The notes under the pieces: model-generated
The model's database searches: none
The model's input: the letters and a program-made list of their open reading frames with translations, nothing else
What the model was told of the DNA's origin: nothing
Shown: piece by piece, positions 7,669-15,360 of the stretch
How positions within the stretch are numbered: the stretch's first letter is position 1
Layout of the letters: every line of letters begins with the position of its first letter
Source: Leptolyngbyaceae cyanobacterium CSSed165cm_216
GTDB taxonomy: Bacteria > Cyanobacteriota > Cyanobacteriia > Phormidesmidales > Phormidesmidaceae
Length of the DNA stretch: 22,086 bases
Direction of reading: 5' to 3'
NCBI GenBank assembly: GCA_007135385.1
Contig: SLIY01000474.1
Span: 1-22,086, forward strand
Position numbers and translations under genes: made by a program

Positions 7669-8601
7669 ATGGGGAGAGCCATGGGACGTCGTCGTCAAGA
7701 AAGCCGTTGGATACATCGTTGGTCGCGCTGGCTACTGGTTGGCATTGCTGGGCTGGGGGCCATAGAAACCGCCTATCTAACCGTGATTAAGTTGATGGGG
7801 AGTGGGGCTTGTCCAACCGAAGGCTGCGATCGCGTCCTGTCTAGCCCCTATGCTGAAGTCTTTGGTTTACCCCTAACCCTGTTTGGTTTTCTGGGCTACA
7901 CGGCGGTGCTAGGCTTAGCGATCGCCCCACTGCTGGTGAATGCGGATCAGCAGAAGCCGCTGCGGCAAAAACTCAATAGCCAAACCTGGCCCCTGATCTT
8001 TGCCTTAGCCACGGCCATGGTGGTGTTTAGTGCTTATCTGATGAGCATCATGGCCTTTGAAATTCAGGCCTTTTGCCCTTTCTGTGTGGCCTCTGCCCTA
8101 TTTTCCCTGTCGTTATTTGTGATCGCCTTGGTGGGCCATCCTTGGGACGATCGGGGCCAGTTGGCCTTTGTGGGGATCATTGTGGGGGTGGTTACCCTGA
8201 CTGGCGTGCTGGCGATCTATGCCCCCAGTCGGGGAGGTGGCCCCGCTAGTAGTGTGGCTGCAGGGCAAGCGGGGCCCCCCATCACCTTGGCATCGGGACC
8301 AGCGGAAGTTGCCCTGGCACGTCACCTAAACGACACAGGGGCTGTGATGTATGGGGCCTGGTGGTGTCCCCACTGCCACGACCAAAAGCAGGTGTTTGGG
8401 GCTGAAGCGGCTGAAACCATGCCCTATGTGGAATGTGCTGAAGATGGGGTGAGTCCCCAGGTCAGCCTGTGTCGGTCAAAGCCCCAAATCACGGGTTTTC
8501 CCACCTGGGAAATTGACGGGGAGTTTTATCCAGGCACCCAATCCTTAGAGCGCCTGGCTGAACTGTCTGGCTATACTGGCCCCACCGATTTTCGTCATTA
8601 G
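7669..8601 (+). CDS. VKOR-thioredoxin fusion disulfide-forming enzyme
   Basis: A bacterial vitamin K epoxide reductase homologue fused to a thioredoxin-like domain. It oxidises cysteines on the lumenal or periplasmic side and passes electrons to membrane quinone; the plant relative LTO1 is needed for photosystem II assembly. From this ATG (310 residues), the VKOR part has about five hydrophobic segments (about 20-38, 61-90, 108-128, 138-156 and 166-186), loop cysteines C48 and C53, and active-site CPFC at 136-139. The thioredoxin-like part (about 205-310) has CPHC at 233-236 within AWWCPHC, plus C256 and C268. GAGG lies nine bases before the ATG at 7669; ATG at 7681, just after GGGGAGAGCC, is an alternative. 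It may be cotranscribed with btpA. Its stop overlaps the stop of the convergent DUF4912 gene. Confidence 0.94.
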   Translation: MGRAMGRRRQESRWIHRWSRWLLVGIAGLGAIETAYLTVIKLMGSGACPTEGCDRVLSSPYAEVFGLPLTLFGFLGYTAVLGLAIAPLLVNADQQKPLRQKLNSQTWPLIFALATAMVVFSAYLMSIMAFEIQAFCPFCVASALFSLSLFVIALVGHPWDDRGQLAFVGIIVGVVTLTGVLAIYAPSRGGGPASSVAAGQAGPPITLASGPAEVALARHLNDTGAVMYGAWWCPHCHDQKQVFGAEAAETMPYVECAEDGVSPQVSLCRSKPQITGFPTWEIDGEFYPGTQSLERLAELSGYTGPTDFRH

Positions 8602-11243
8602 AATTCTTCTGGCCATTCCGCTTGGGCCTCGTCCCGGGTATTGGTGTGACGATGGGGGGTGCGACGCTCAAAGGTCATATGAATAGAGCGGTTTTGTTCG
8701 CCATCCGCCGCCACCGCCATAATCGGGTACTCAATCAACCCATCTGGGAAGGACATTTGGAACCGGAACGTACCATCGTCACTGAGTTGAATCGGCATGC
8801 CACTGATGGTGACGGTGGCATCGGGTTCGGTGGCCCCGTAAACAATCAGTTCAGCGTCGGCCACCAACCAAAACTGACGGGGGCGGATGGGCGGCATAGA
8901 CGCCGAGAAACCAACCCCGGAGAAGGTCAGCCCAGATATACCCGATAGGGTAGGCCCTGGGTAGCCCGATGGGATAAAGCCTGACACCCCGGAGAGAGTG
9001 GGAACTACCCCGCCGGAAACCCCTGCCATGCCCATGCCCGAGGCCAAACCATAGGAGCTGATAGGGGGGGCCATGGAACCTGGCACATGTTGCATCGAAC
9101 CAAACAGAGAACCCGCTAGGCGCTGCGACTCGGCTGTTTGGGAGAGGGCATACATCTGCTCGTGCAGCCCGGCTGGTTGAGCTTGCTGATGGCGGGGATC
9201 CACCAGGGTGAGCAAGGTTTTACCCTGGAGGTTGTCGTCCCAGCTGACAGTCATGAAGTGGTCTTCGCTCCAGTCAGAGGGGTAAACCGGGGGCACCCGC
9301 ACCGCATTGGAGCGAGCCAGCACCAGCCAGCGGCCATCGCTGGTCAGATAGCCAATGTCTACCTGGTAGTCGCGATCGCTAACTGGAATCTGCATGTACC
9401 ACTCACGGGCCAGTTCGTCACAGTCGAACTGCTGCATGCTGTGGGGGGCCTGGTGGTCTAAGTTGACATCAGTGACATCATAAAACCGCAGGGCCAGGCG
9501 CTCTCCCCCTTGGTGCCGCAGCTCTTCTTTATGGCTGTTAGGGGTATCCCAATAGGCGTAGGCCCATTGGGGATCCCGGGGCATCAGTACAATGCGGCTC
9601 TCCCCATAGCCTGAGGGCAGTGGGGGGAGGCCATCATCAATGTCCGATAGGTCAATGTCGCCATCGGCAGGACGACCCACCACGTTGAACTTGCTGGCTT
9701 CTATCGCCGATTGATCTTCGGTCCCCGCTAAGGAGGCGTTGGCACTGGTAGCCAACCCGGCGGCTCCAGCAGCTCCAGCCATGCCCACTATCCCCAAGGC
9801 CGAGGTGGAGGCGGGGGGGGAAGCAGGTTCTGGGGGAGGAGTAGCGGCCACAGTTGGTAACGGGGCAGGGGGTGGCGGTGGGTTTGGAGCCGCTGGGGTA
9901 TCTGCCGCAGTGGCCACCTCTGGTATGGGTGCGGGTTCCGGTGCGGGTTGAGACGCGGCGGCAGCAGCGACAGGTTCTACCTCGGTACTAGCAGCCGGGC
10001 CGACGGGTAAGGGAGGAACATCGGTCTCGGGCAGAGGGTCGGTGGGGGGTACCGCTGGAGCTGGGCCGACGGGCAAGGGAGGATCGGCCACATCGCTGGT
10101 GGCGGGCGTGGGATCAGACCCTTTGTTGCGGGTAAGAGCCCAGATCAAGGCGGCTAAACCGGCGATGGGTAATAGCAACCACCACCAGGGAGACACACCC
10201 GCCGCCTCAGTATTAGCAGTATCGGCGTTTGGATCGGTTGCCTCTGGATCGACCGCTTGGGCCGTTTCACCTGCCGACACAGCTCCAGTAGCCTCGGTAT
10301 CCACCGCAGCCGCATCAGCAGCGGGGATAGTCGCCCCGGCCAGGGCGGAGGCGACGGCCTCCGATTCTAACTGCTCTGCCGCCCCTAGAATGGCCGCCCC
10401 CTGGGGAGAGGTGATGTAGCCCAGAAAGGCGGCCACGGCAGGGGTTGGCTCATCCCTGTAGACAAAGTATCGTGGCTGGGAATAGGGATAGTTGGGGTCG
10501 TCAGGCTGGGTCTGGTGCATGGGTACGATGGTGACCCCCGACTGGCCTAGCACATGGGGCGCGATCGCATAGCTAATGCCGTCTGCCCCCAGCGCCCGAA
10601 TCACCGCAGCCGTATCGTCATCGCTAACCCTGTCAGTCGTCGCCCCCGATTCAAAGGGGGCCACCTGAAATACCTCGTATTGACTTAAGGATCGCCGGGT
10701 GTCGCTAATCTCTGGCCGATCCACAAAGCGGATCGGGCCAGGAGCGCCCCCCACCTCTGCCCAATTCGTAATCTCTCCGCGAAACATCCCAGCGAACTGT
10801 TCAAAGGTGAGATCCCCGGCATAGGGATTATTGGGGCCAATGATCACAGCAATTTTGGTTCGCTCTAGGGGAACTGTGACTAGCCCCTGGGCTATTTCTG
10901 CCTCCGTCAAAGGACGACCAATGGCGGCCAAGTCGATATCTCCCGCCAGCAGCACCGCCAGAGCCTGATCGCTGCTAGTGACGGTAACATCGACAGTGGT
11001 ACCGTCGTAGTCAGCCTCGAACTGCTCTTTTAGGGTTTGGGCGAGAATGCCTAGGTTAGGCGAACTTTGCACCGACAACGATGTGCCTGTGGGCAACGTT
11101 TCTGGCAGAGAAAAGGCTGGTGTTTGAGCCACCCATGCCGTCGAAGTAGTCGCAAAAGCCCATGCCTCAGGAGCAATCGGACTGAGGGCAAGCAGGGCGG
11201 CAATCAAAAACCTGGCTGAATACGGCATCGTTTCGGCAAACAT
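8598..11243 (-). CDS. PstS-like binding domain, membrane anchor and DUF4912 fusion
   Basis: A large multidomain protein of 881 residues, function unknown. N-terminal signal peptide (to about residue 29). Residues 45-295 resemble PstS-type periplasmic binding proteins: FEQFAGMFRGEITNWAEVGG, LGADGISYAIA and FLGYITSPQGA are typical, but the phosphate loop GSGT is replaced by DTRRSL. A single membrane segment (about 351-370, WWWLLLPIAGLAALIWALT) follows an acidic Ala/Thr linker, then a Pro/Ala-rich linker (375-480) and an Ala/Gly hydrophobic patch (480-505). DUF4912 spans about 545-690 (SRIVLMPRDPQWAYAYWD at 549-566). A Gly/Ser stretch with PTLSGVSG/PTLSGISG repeats (734-785) leads to a beta-rich end (788-862). 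If the first segment is cleaved, the binding domain is outside and DUF4912 in the cytoplasm, which suggests a sensor or scaffold (inference). ATG 11243 is chosen; ATG 11228 is possible. Confidence 0.85.
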   Translation of the reverse strand: MFAETMPYSARFLIAALLALSPIAPEAWAFATTSTAWVAQTPAFSLPETLPTGTSLSVQSSPNLGILAQTLKEQFEADYDGTTVDVTVTSSDQALAVLLAGDIDLAAIGRPLTEAEIAQGLVTVPLERTKIAVIIGPNNPYAGDLTFEQFAGMFRGEITNWAEVGGAPGPIRFVDRPEISDTRRSLSQYEVFQVAPFESGATTDRVSDDDTAAVIRALGADGISYAIAPHVLGQSGVTIVPMHQTQPDDPNYPYSQPRYFVYRDEPTPAVAAFLGYITSPQGAAILGAAEQLESEAVASALAGATIPAADAAAVDTEATGAVSAGETAQAVDPEATDPNADTANTEAAGVSPWWWLLLPIAGLAALIWALTRNKGSDPTPATSDVADPPLPVGPAPAVPPTDPLPETDVPPLPVGPAASTEVEPVAAAAASQPAPEPAPIPEVATAADTPAAPNPPPPPAPLPTVAATPPPEPASPPASTSALGIVGMAGAAGAAGLATSANASLAGTEDQSAIEASKFNVVGRPADGDIDLSDIDDGLPPLPSGYGESRIVLMPRDPQWAYAYWDTPNSHKEELRHQGGERLALRFYDVTDVNLDHQAPHSMQQFDCDELAREWYMQIPVSDRDYQVDIGYLTSDGRWLVLARSNAVRVPPVYPSDWSEDHFMTVSWDDNLQGKTLLTLVDPRHQQAQPAGLHEQMYALSQTAESQRLAGSLFGSMQHVPGSMAPPISSYGLASGMGMAGVSGGVVPTLSGVSGFIPSGYPGPTLSGISGLTFSGVGFSASMPPIRPRQFWLVADAELIVYGATEPDATVTISGMPIQLSDDGTFRFQMSFPDGLIEYPIMAVAADGEQNRSIHMTFERRTPHRHTNTRDEAQAEWPEEF

Positions 11244-11761
11244 CAAAGGGACATGAGCATTGAGGCAGAGGCAACGGTGAGCTGAGGAAGACCCCCATGG
11301 CTGAGCTTAAACCTGCATTCAACAGCGTGCCAACAGCCTTAGGACAAGTAAATCGCCCCAAAGCAATGCTAGAGCTGCTATTCAACTGAAAATCGCCTGA
11401 GATGGCAACTCAGCGGCATTTAAGCCAGGCAGCGGTTGCTATGCCCTAGAATTACGCTCAACTATCGCAGTATTCGTCAGGGGAGTCAATGGTATAGCTA
11501 GGGCCGCAAGGCCGACTGAGCTGCCCCCGATAGGAAGAACTCGCGGGTTAGGGAGTTGCAGAAAAATAGAGCCCCATCGTCATTCCCGCGCAGGCGGGAA
11601 TCCTATATAGGTTGACGGCTCTAGCGGGTAATGACTGCATTGTGAGGCGCATCTCTTGCCCTACGACTCCCCTTCTATGGCGGCTACGGCCACCAGAATT
11701 AAGTAGAGATTTTCTGTCCTAGAAATCTCCTAGGGGAAATAGATGTCCTATGTTCAAAGCT
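11244..11761. other. Gene-free region of about 520 bp
   Basis: No convincing coding frame, tRNA or rRNA is seen here. The left part must carry the promoter of the DUF4912 gene. It contains a dRS3-like hairpin at 11582-11601 and small hairpins such as GGCC-GCAA-GGCC near 11500 and GGCGGC-TACG-GCCACC near 11680. Two CCTAG-containing motifs lie at about 11720-11735. Confidence 0.45.
11582..11601. repeat. dRS3-like hairpin repeat
   Basis: ATTCCCGC-GCAG-GCGGGAAT is an 8-bp perfect stem with a four-base loop. It matches exactly the ATTCCC-N8-GGGAAT pattern of the dRS3 repeat known from Neisseria and seen in other bacteria, and the flanking TCGTC and final C are also typical. One copy only in this window. 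It could be a transcription terminator-like hairpin, a phage or element attachment site, or a chance resemblance. Confidence 0.6.
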
Positions 11762-12019
11762 CTATCGGTCGAGGTGGAGTTCGGCTTGCCAGACCCGTTC
11801 TTGCATCTGACGAAACAGGGCACATTTTTCAGGGGCCGGTTGTCGGCCATTGACCAGAGCTGCCCAAATCAGCTCCTCATCTTGCCGGGTCAGACGACCG
11901 GTGGCCGTGGCCCGATCGATCATCCCCTGAAAACGACTGAGGTCGTCGGGTTTAGCCAGGGGAGAAGAGGTCGGGTTGATACCCCCTGGGCTAGAGTCAG
12001 TGAGTCTTGAAATAATCAT
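11762..12019 (-). CDS. Small conserved-looking protein of unknown function
   Basis: 85 residues, soluble, with no signal or membrane segment. The first 24 or so residues are Ser/Pro-rich and look disordered. From KPDDLSRFQGMIDRATATGRLTRQDEELIWAAL onward it reads as two or three amphipathic helices, ending ECALF-like KCALFRQMQERVWQAELHLD. A DGRLSRDE-type motif (here TGRLTRQDEEL) followed by CxLFRQxQExVW recalls a family of short cyanobacterial proteins of unknown function, which I cannot name with certainty. It is a separate unit between the gene-free region and the XPB-type helicase, both on the minus strand with about 280 bp between them. A single gene-free gap at 12020-12299 shows nothing else recognisable. 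Confidence 0.65.
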   Translation of the reverse strand: MIISRLTDSSPGGINPTSSPLAKPDDLSRFQGMIDRATATGRLTRQDEELIWAALVNGRQPAPEKCALFRQMQERVWQAELHLDR

Positions 12020-12299
12020 GGCTAAAGATAGTCAGCTAGAGCAGCATTGATTGTCGATTAGAGCTAGTCGCCAAGCACCGAAAGGCAGGGACTTGAGAGC
12101 CATGGGCGAAGTGAATTTCGGCAGGAGCCAGTGGCCTAGGGGGTAGAGTTGAAGGTATGCAGTTCACGGGCTGCCTTGAACCTGAAACCGTGAATCCTCA
12201 TAACCGGCCAACTTGAGCGTGACCGTTTACTTATGCTCAATCTATTAAAGGGCTAAGCCCTAGCTTGGATCGTATGAACTGGCACACTCTCATAAAGAT

Positions 12300-13802
12300 T
12301 TAAGTATTGGGCGATTCAGGGGGAGGGGAGGAGGGGAACTCGCCGTCAGCCTCTGCTGCCCTGGGCACCGAGACAGGGGAAAGATCATATGCTGGCTGCA
12401 TGGGCACCAGTTCTAGCTGACGGGCAGGAGCGGGCTCTGTGCCGCGGCGGCGGCGGCTGGACATGGCTTCTTCGGTGGTTTGCTCGGCCACTACTTCATA
12501 GAGGATGGCCTGCTTATGGCCACTGCCCTTGCGTAGCACCCGACCTAACCGCTGGATATACTCTCGGGTGGATCCACTACCTGACAATAGAATCGCTATC
12601 CGGGCCTCAGGCACATCCACCCCTTCATTCAAGACATGGGACACCACCAGGGTGGGATAGTCACCGCTGCGAAAGTTTTGCAGGATGGTATGGCGCTCTT
12701 TAACCGGGGTTTGATGGGTAATGGCCGGGATTAAAAAGGTCTGGGAAATGTCATAGACCGTAGCGTTGTCATTGGTAAAAATCAGGCTGCGATCACCCCA
12801 ATGCTGGGCCAGCAAGTCCCCCAGCACCCGCAGCTTCCCTGGCGTCCCTAGGGCAATCAGTTTTGCGTCTCGGTGGGCCAGCATGGCCCGTCGCCCCGCT
12901 TGGGACTGGGCACTGGCCCGCACAAAGCGCTGCCAGCCCTGGGCAGAACTCAGCCAAATGTTGGCCTCTTGCAAAAAGCGATTGCGTTGGGCCATGAGCT
13001 GCTCATAGCGCTGCCGCTCCTGGTCCGACAGCTTAACCTTGATAGGTACAATCTGAAACGGGGCTAGGGCCTGGCCGGAGAGATCCGCCGCTGACTTGTG
13101 ATAAACAACCGGCCCCAGTAGGTGCCTGAGATCGTCATGGCGACCATCAGCCCGATCGGGGGTGGCGGTTAGCCCCAGGCGGTAGGGGGCAATCGAGTAT
13201 TCGGCGATCACCCGGTTAAAATCGCTAGGCAGGTGATGGCACTCGTCGCAAATTAGCAGGGCGTATTGGTTCCCTAGGCTTTCGGCATGGATGGCCGCGC
13301 TGTCGTAGGTGGCCACCAAAATCGGGGTGCGGTCTTTGCAGCCTCCTCCGAGCAGCCCCACCGCGACATCGGGGAAGGCTGCTGTCAGGTGGGCGTACCA
13401 CTGGTGCATCAGATCCAGGGTAGGTACGGTGATCAGGGTACTGCGGGGGGTTGCCTGCATGGCCAGCTGGGCCAGGTAGGTTTTACCAGAGGCCGTGGGC
13501 AAGACCACCACCCCTCGCCAGCGATGGCTGACCCAGGCGTGCAGCGCTTCCTGCTGGTGCGGATAGGGCGGCATCACAATCTGGGGGTCCAGATTGAGCG
13601 GTTGAAAGGTGTGGGCTTGATCGGTGAAGGCCACCCGCTCGGCCCGCAGAGTTTCCACCAAGGAGCGATACTGCTGGGCCGGAATGCGAAACTTTTCAAT
13701 TCGATCGTCCCAGTGGGCAACGTCAACCCAGCTTTTGCCGCGAGGGGGTGGGTGCAAAATCAGGGTGCCGCGATCGTAGGTAAGCGTAGGTGTACGACCC
13801 AT
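12300..13802 (-). CDS. XPB/Rad25-type superfamily 2 DNA helicase
   Basis: ATP-dependent helicase of the bacterial XPB group, related to the TFIIH repair helicase; proposed roles are DNA repair or transcription-coupled DNA opening. From this start (500 residues): an N-terminal domain of about 75 residues, then PYPHQQEALHAW (Q-motif-like), motif I LPTASGKT (101-108), motif II DECH (186-189) and motif III LTAT (211-214) followed by PDRADGR. The second RecA domain has SLIFTNDN, TLVVSHVLNEGVDVPEA and motif VI EYIQRLGRVLRK. The Pro/Ser-rich tail after an RRRRG patch is probably disordered. ATG 13802 is chosen over 13898 because a TACAAT box at 13831-13826 lies about 24 nt upstream, inside the longer reading, and the extra residues look non-conserved. 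The Bax1 nuclease partner of archaeal XPB is not adjacent. Confidence 0.9.
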   Translation of the reverse strand: MGRTPTLTYDRGTLILHPPPRGKSWVDVAHWDDRIEKFRIPAQQYRSLVETLRAERVAFTDQAHTFQPLNLDPQIVMPPYPHQQEALHAWVSHRWRGVVVLPTASGKTYLAQLAMQATPRSTLITVPTLDLMHQWYAHLTAAFPDVAVGLLGGGCKDRTPILVATYDSAAIHAESLGNQYALLICDECHHLPSDFNRVIAEYSIAPYRLGLTATPDRADGRHDDLRHLLGPVVYHKSAADLSGQALAPFQIVPIKVKLSDQERQRYEQLMAQRNRFLQEANIWLSSAQGWQRFVRASAQSQAGRRAMLAHRDAKLIALGTPGKLRVLGDLLAQHWGDRSLIFTNDNATVYDISQTFLIPAITHQTPVKERHTILQNFRSGDYPTLVVSHVLNEGVDVPEARIAILLSGSGSTREYIQRLGRVLRKGSGHKQAILYEVVAEQTTEEAMSSRRRRGTEPAPARQLELVPMQPAYDLSPVSVPRAAEADGEFPSSPPPESPNT

Positions 13803-14011
13803 GATGTGTGGTAGTGGCTGGGCGTATTGTATCGCAGGGATAGGGAGCAGCGACGACAGGAAGTCCTTGGCGTTGGTACAGCCCCGTCCACCGTCCACCA
13901 GGGCTGAATCGTCAACGACTGAACTGAATTGTAAATAAATACTCGTGACGGAGAATGTCCCTAGAGCCGACGATTACCATCACAATTATGTAGTCAGATG
14001 CGATCGCAGAT

Positions 14012-15283
14012 ATGGTGCAACCGGCTGCTCAACCTGACGCCTTGCCGTCAGGCCCAACCCCTGCCGAGGCAACGGCGCCGACCCGGCGGCGACGGTGGTT
14101 CCTGCTACCGCTTGTGGTCGGGGGGATAGTGGTGGCGGGGGTACTGCTATGGCGGCTGCGTCAACCTCCTGCCGCAGACATTGTGCCACTGAGCGGACGA
14201 CTGGAGGGCTATCCCACCAAGGTTGATGTGAAGGTGGCAGGGCAGATTGATGTCTTGCTGGCGAGGGAAGGCGATCAAGTTGAGGTGGGGCAAGTGCTGG
14301 CCCGTCTGGATGAGGCTGAGCTTCAGGCCCAGGTGGCAGGGGCCAGGGCGCGATTGCAGGGGGCCCAAGAGCAAGAACAACAAGCGCGATCGCAGCTGAC
14401 TGTGATCGCCAGTCAAATTCGTGCCGCTAATCTGGCTCAAACTCAGGCAGAAGGAGACAGTCAGGGCGGTTTAGCCCAGGCCCAGGCGCAACTGGCCACG
14501 GCCGAAGCCCAGATGGCCCAAGCCCAAGCTCAGCTGCAAGAATCCAGGGGCCAACTACGCTTAGCAGCCGCCGATCGCGATCGCCTAACGTCGCTGTACC
14601 AGGCCGGAGCGATCAGTGGCCAACAGTATGATCAGGTGACGACCCGCTTGGCCACAGCCCAGGAAATCGTGCATAGCCGAGAGGCCACGTTGCAGGCCAT
14701 GGAACAACAGGTCAGTGCCGCCGCTGGAGCCTTGACCCAGGCCCAGAGCCGGATGTTGACCCCGGCCATACGTGGCACCCAGGTGGACACCCTGCAACAG
14801 CAACTCATGGTGGCCAATGCCCAACTGGCCCAAGCCCAAGCGGAGGTGGCCAGTGCTAGGGCTACATTGGAAGAAACCGAGGCGCGCCTAGGCAACCTGA
14901 CCGTCACCAGCCCGATCACCGGCATTGTCCTGACCCGCAGCGCCGAGCCCGGGACGGTGGTCAATCCTGGGAGTACCCTATTCACCCTACTGGATCCAGA
15001 TCAAGTCTTTTTGCGGGGGTTTATTCCCCAGGCTCAACTGGCCCAAGTTAGGGTTGGGCAACCGGCTCGGGTGTACCTGGACGCAGCTCCCGATACTCCC
15101 TTAGACGCCACCGTGCGGGCGATCGATACCCAGGCGTCGTTTACCCCAGAGAATATTTACTTTCAAGACGATCGGGTGCGACAGGTGTTTGGGGTCGAAC
15201 TAGCGATCACTGACCCCGCTGGCTACGCTAAACCGGGGATGTCTGCTGATGCTGCCATCGTGTTAGAGACGAGGGAACCATAG
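14012..15283 (+). CDS. HlyD/YbhG-type membrane fusion protein
   Basis: Periplasmic adaptor of a tripartite exporter, 423 residues, anchored in the inner membrane. A short basic cytoplasmic end (TRRRRW, 24-29) precedes one membrane helix (about 29-48). The biotinyl-lipoyl domain is split: the first half at about 60-100 (GYPTKVDVKVAGQIDVLLAREGDQVEVGQVLARLD), the second at about 296-330 (TVTSPITGIVLTRSAEPGTVVNPGSTLFTL). Between them lies a long Ala/Gln-rich coiled coil (about 103-295), with multiple AQAQ repeats, that would reach a TolC-like outer-membrane channel. A beta-barrel region ends the protein. It is the first gene of the YbhGFS-like operon, 77 nt before the ATPase ATG. The cargo is unknown; E. 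coli YbhG works with YbhFSR in drug and cation export. It is divergent from the helicase. Confidence 0.93.
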   Translation: MVQPAAQPDALPSGPTPAEATAPTRRRRWFLLPLVVGGIVVAGVLLWRLRQPPAADIVPLSGRLEGYPTKVDVKVAGQIDVLLAREGDQVEVGQVLARLDEAELQAQVAGARARLQGAQEQEQQARSQLTVIASQIRAANLAQTQAEGDSQGGLAQAQAQLATAEAQMAQAQAQLQESRGQLRLAAADRDRLTSLYQAGAISGQQYDQVTTRLATAQEIVHSREATLQAMEQQVSAAAGALTQAQSRMLTPAIRGTQVDTLQQQLMVANAQLAQAQAEVASARATLEETEARLGNLTVTSPITGIVLTRSAEPGTVVNPGSTLFTLLDPDQVFLRGFIPQAQLAQVRVGQPARVYLDAAPDTPLDATVRAIDTQASFTPENIYFQDDRVRQVFGVELAITDPAGYAKPGMSADAAIVLETREP

Positions 15284-15360
15284 GGTGTCCGACGGGGGGC
15301 GATGGCGAGTCAACGGTGTCGCGCTTTTGGTCTAAACCAAGGACTTGCGTCGGTAACGGT

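Noticed and set aside
9739..10419. Plus-strand Gly/Ala-rich frames opposite the DUF4912 gene
   Set aside because: They are the reverse reading of the Pro/Ala-rich linker, which gives Gly/Ala-rich translations automatically.
13287..13814. 175-codon plus-strand frame opposite the XPB-type helicase
   Set aside because: Antisense shadow of a clear helicase gene; the predicted protein is compositionally odd and has no ribosome binding site.
14450..14560. Short repeated GCCCAGGCCCAG-like units in the membrane fusion gene
   Set aside because: They encode the AQAQ pattern of the coiled coil and are explained by protein repeats, not by a DNA element.
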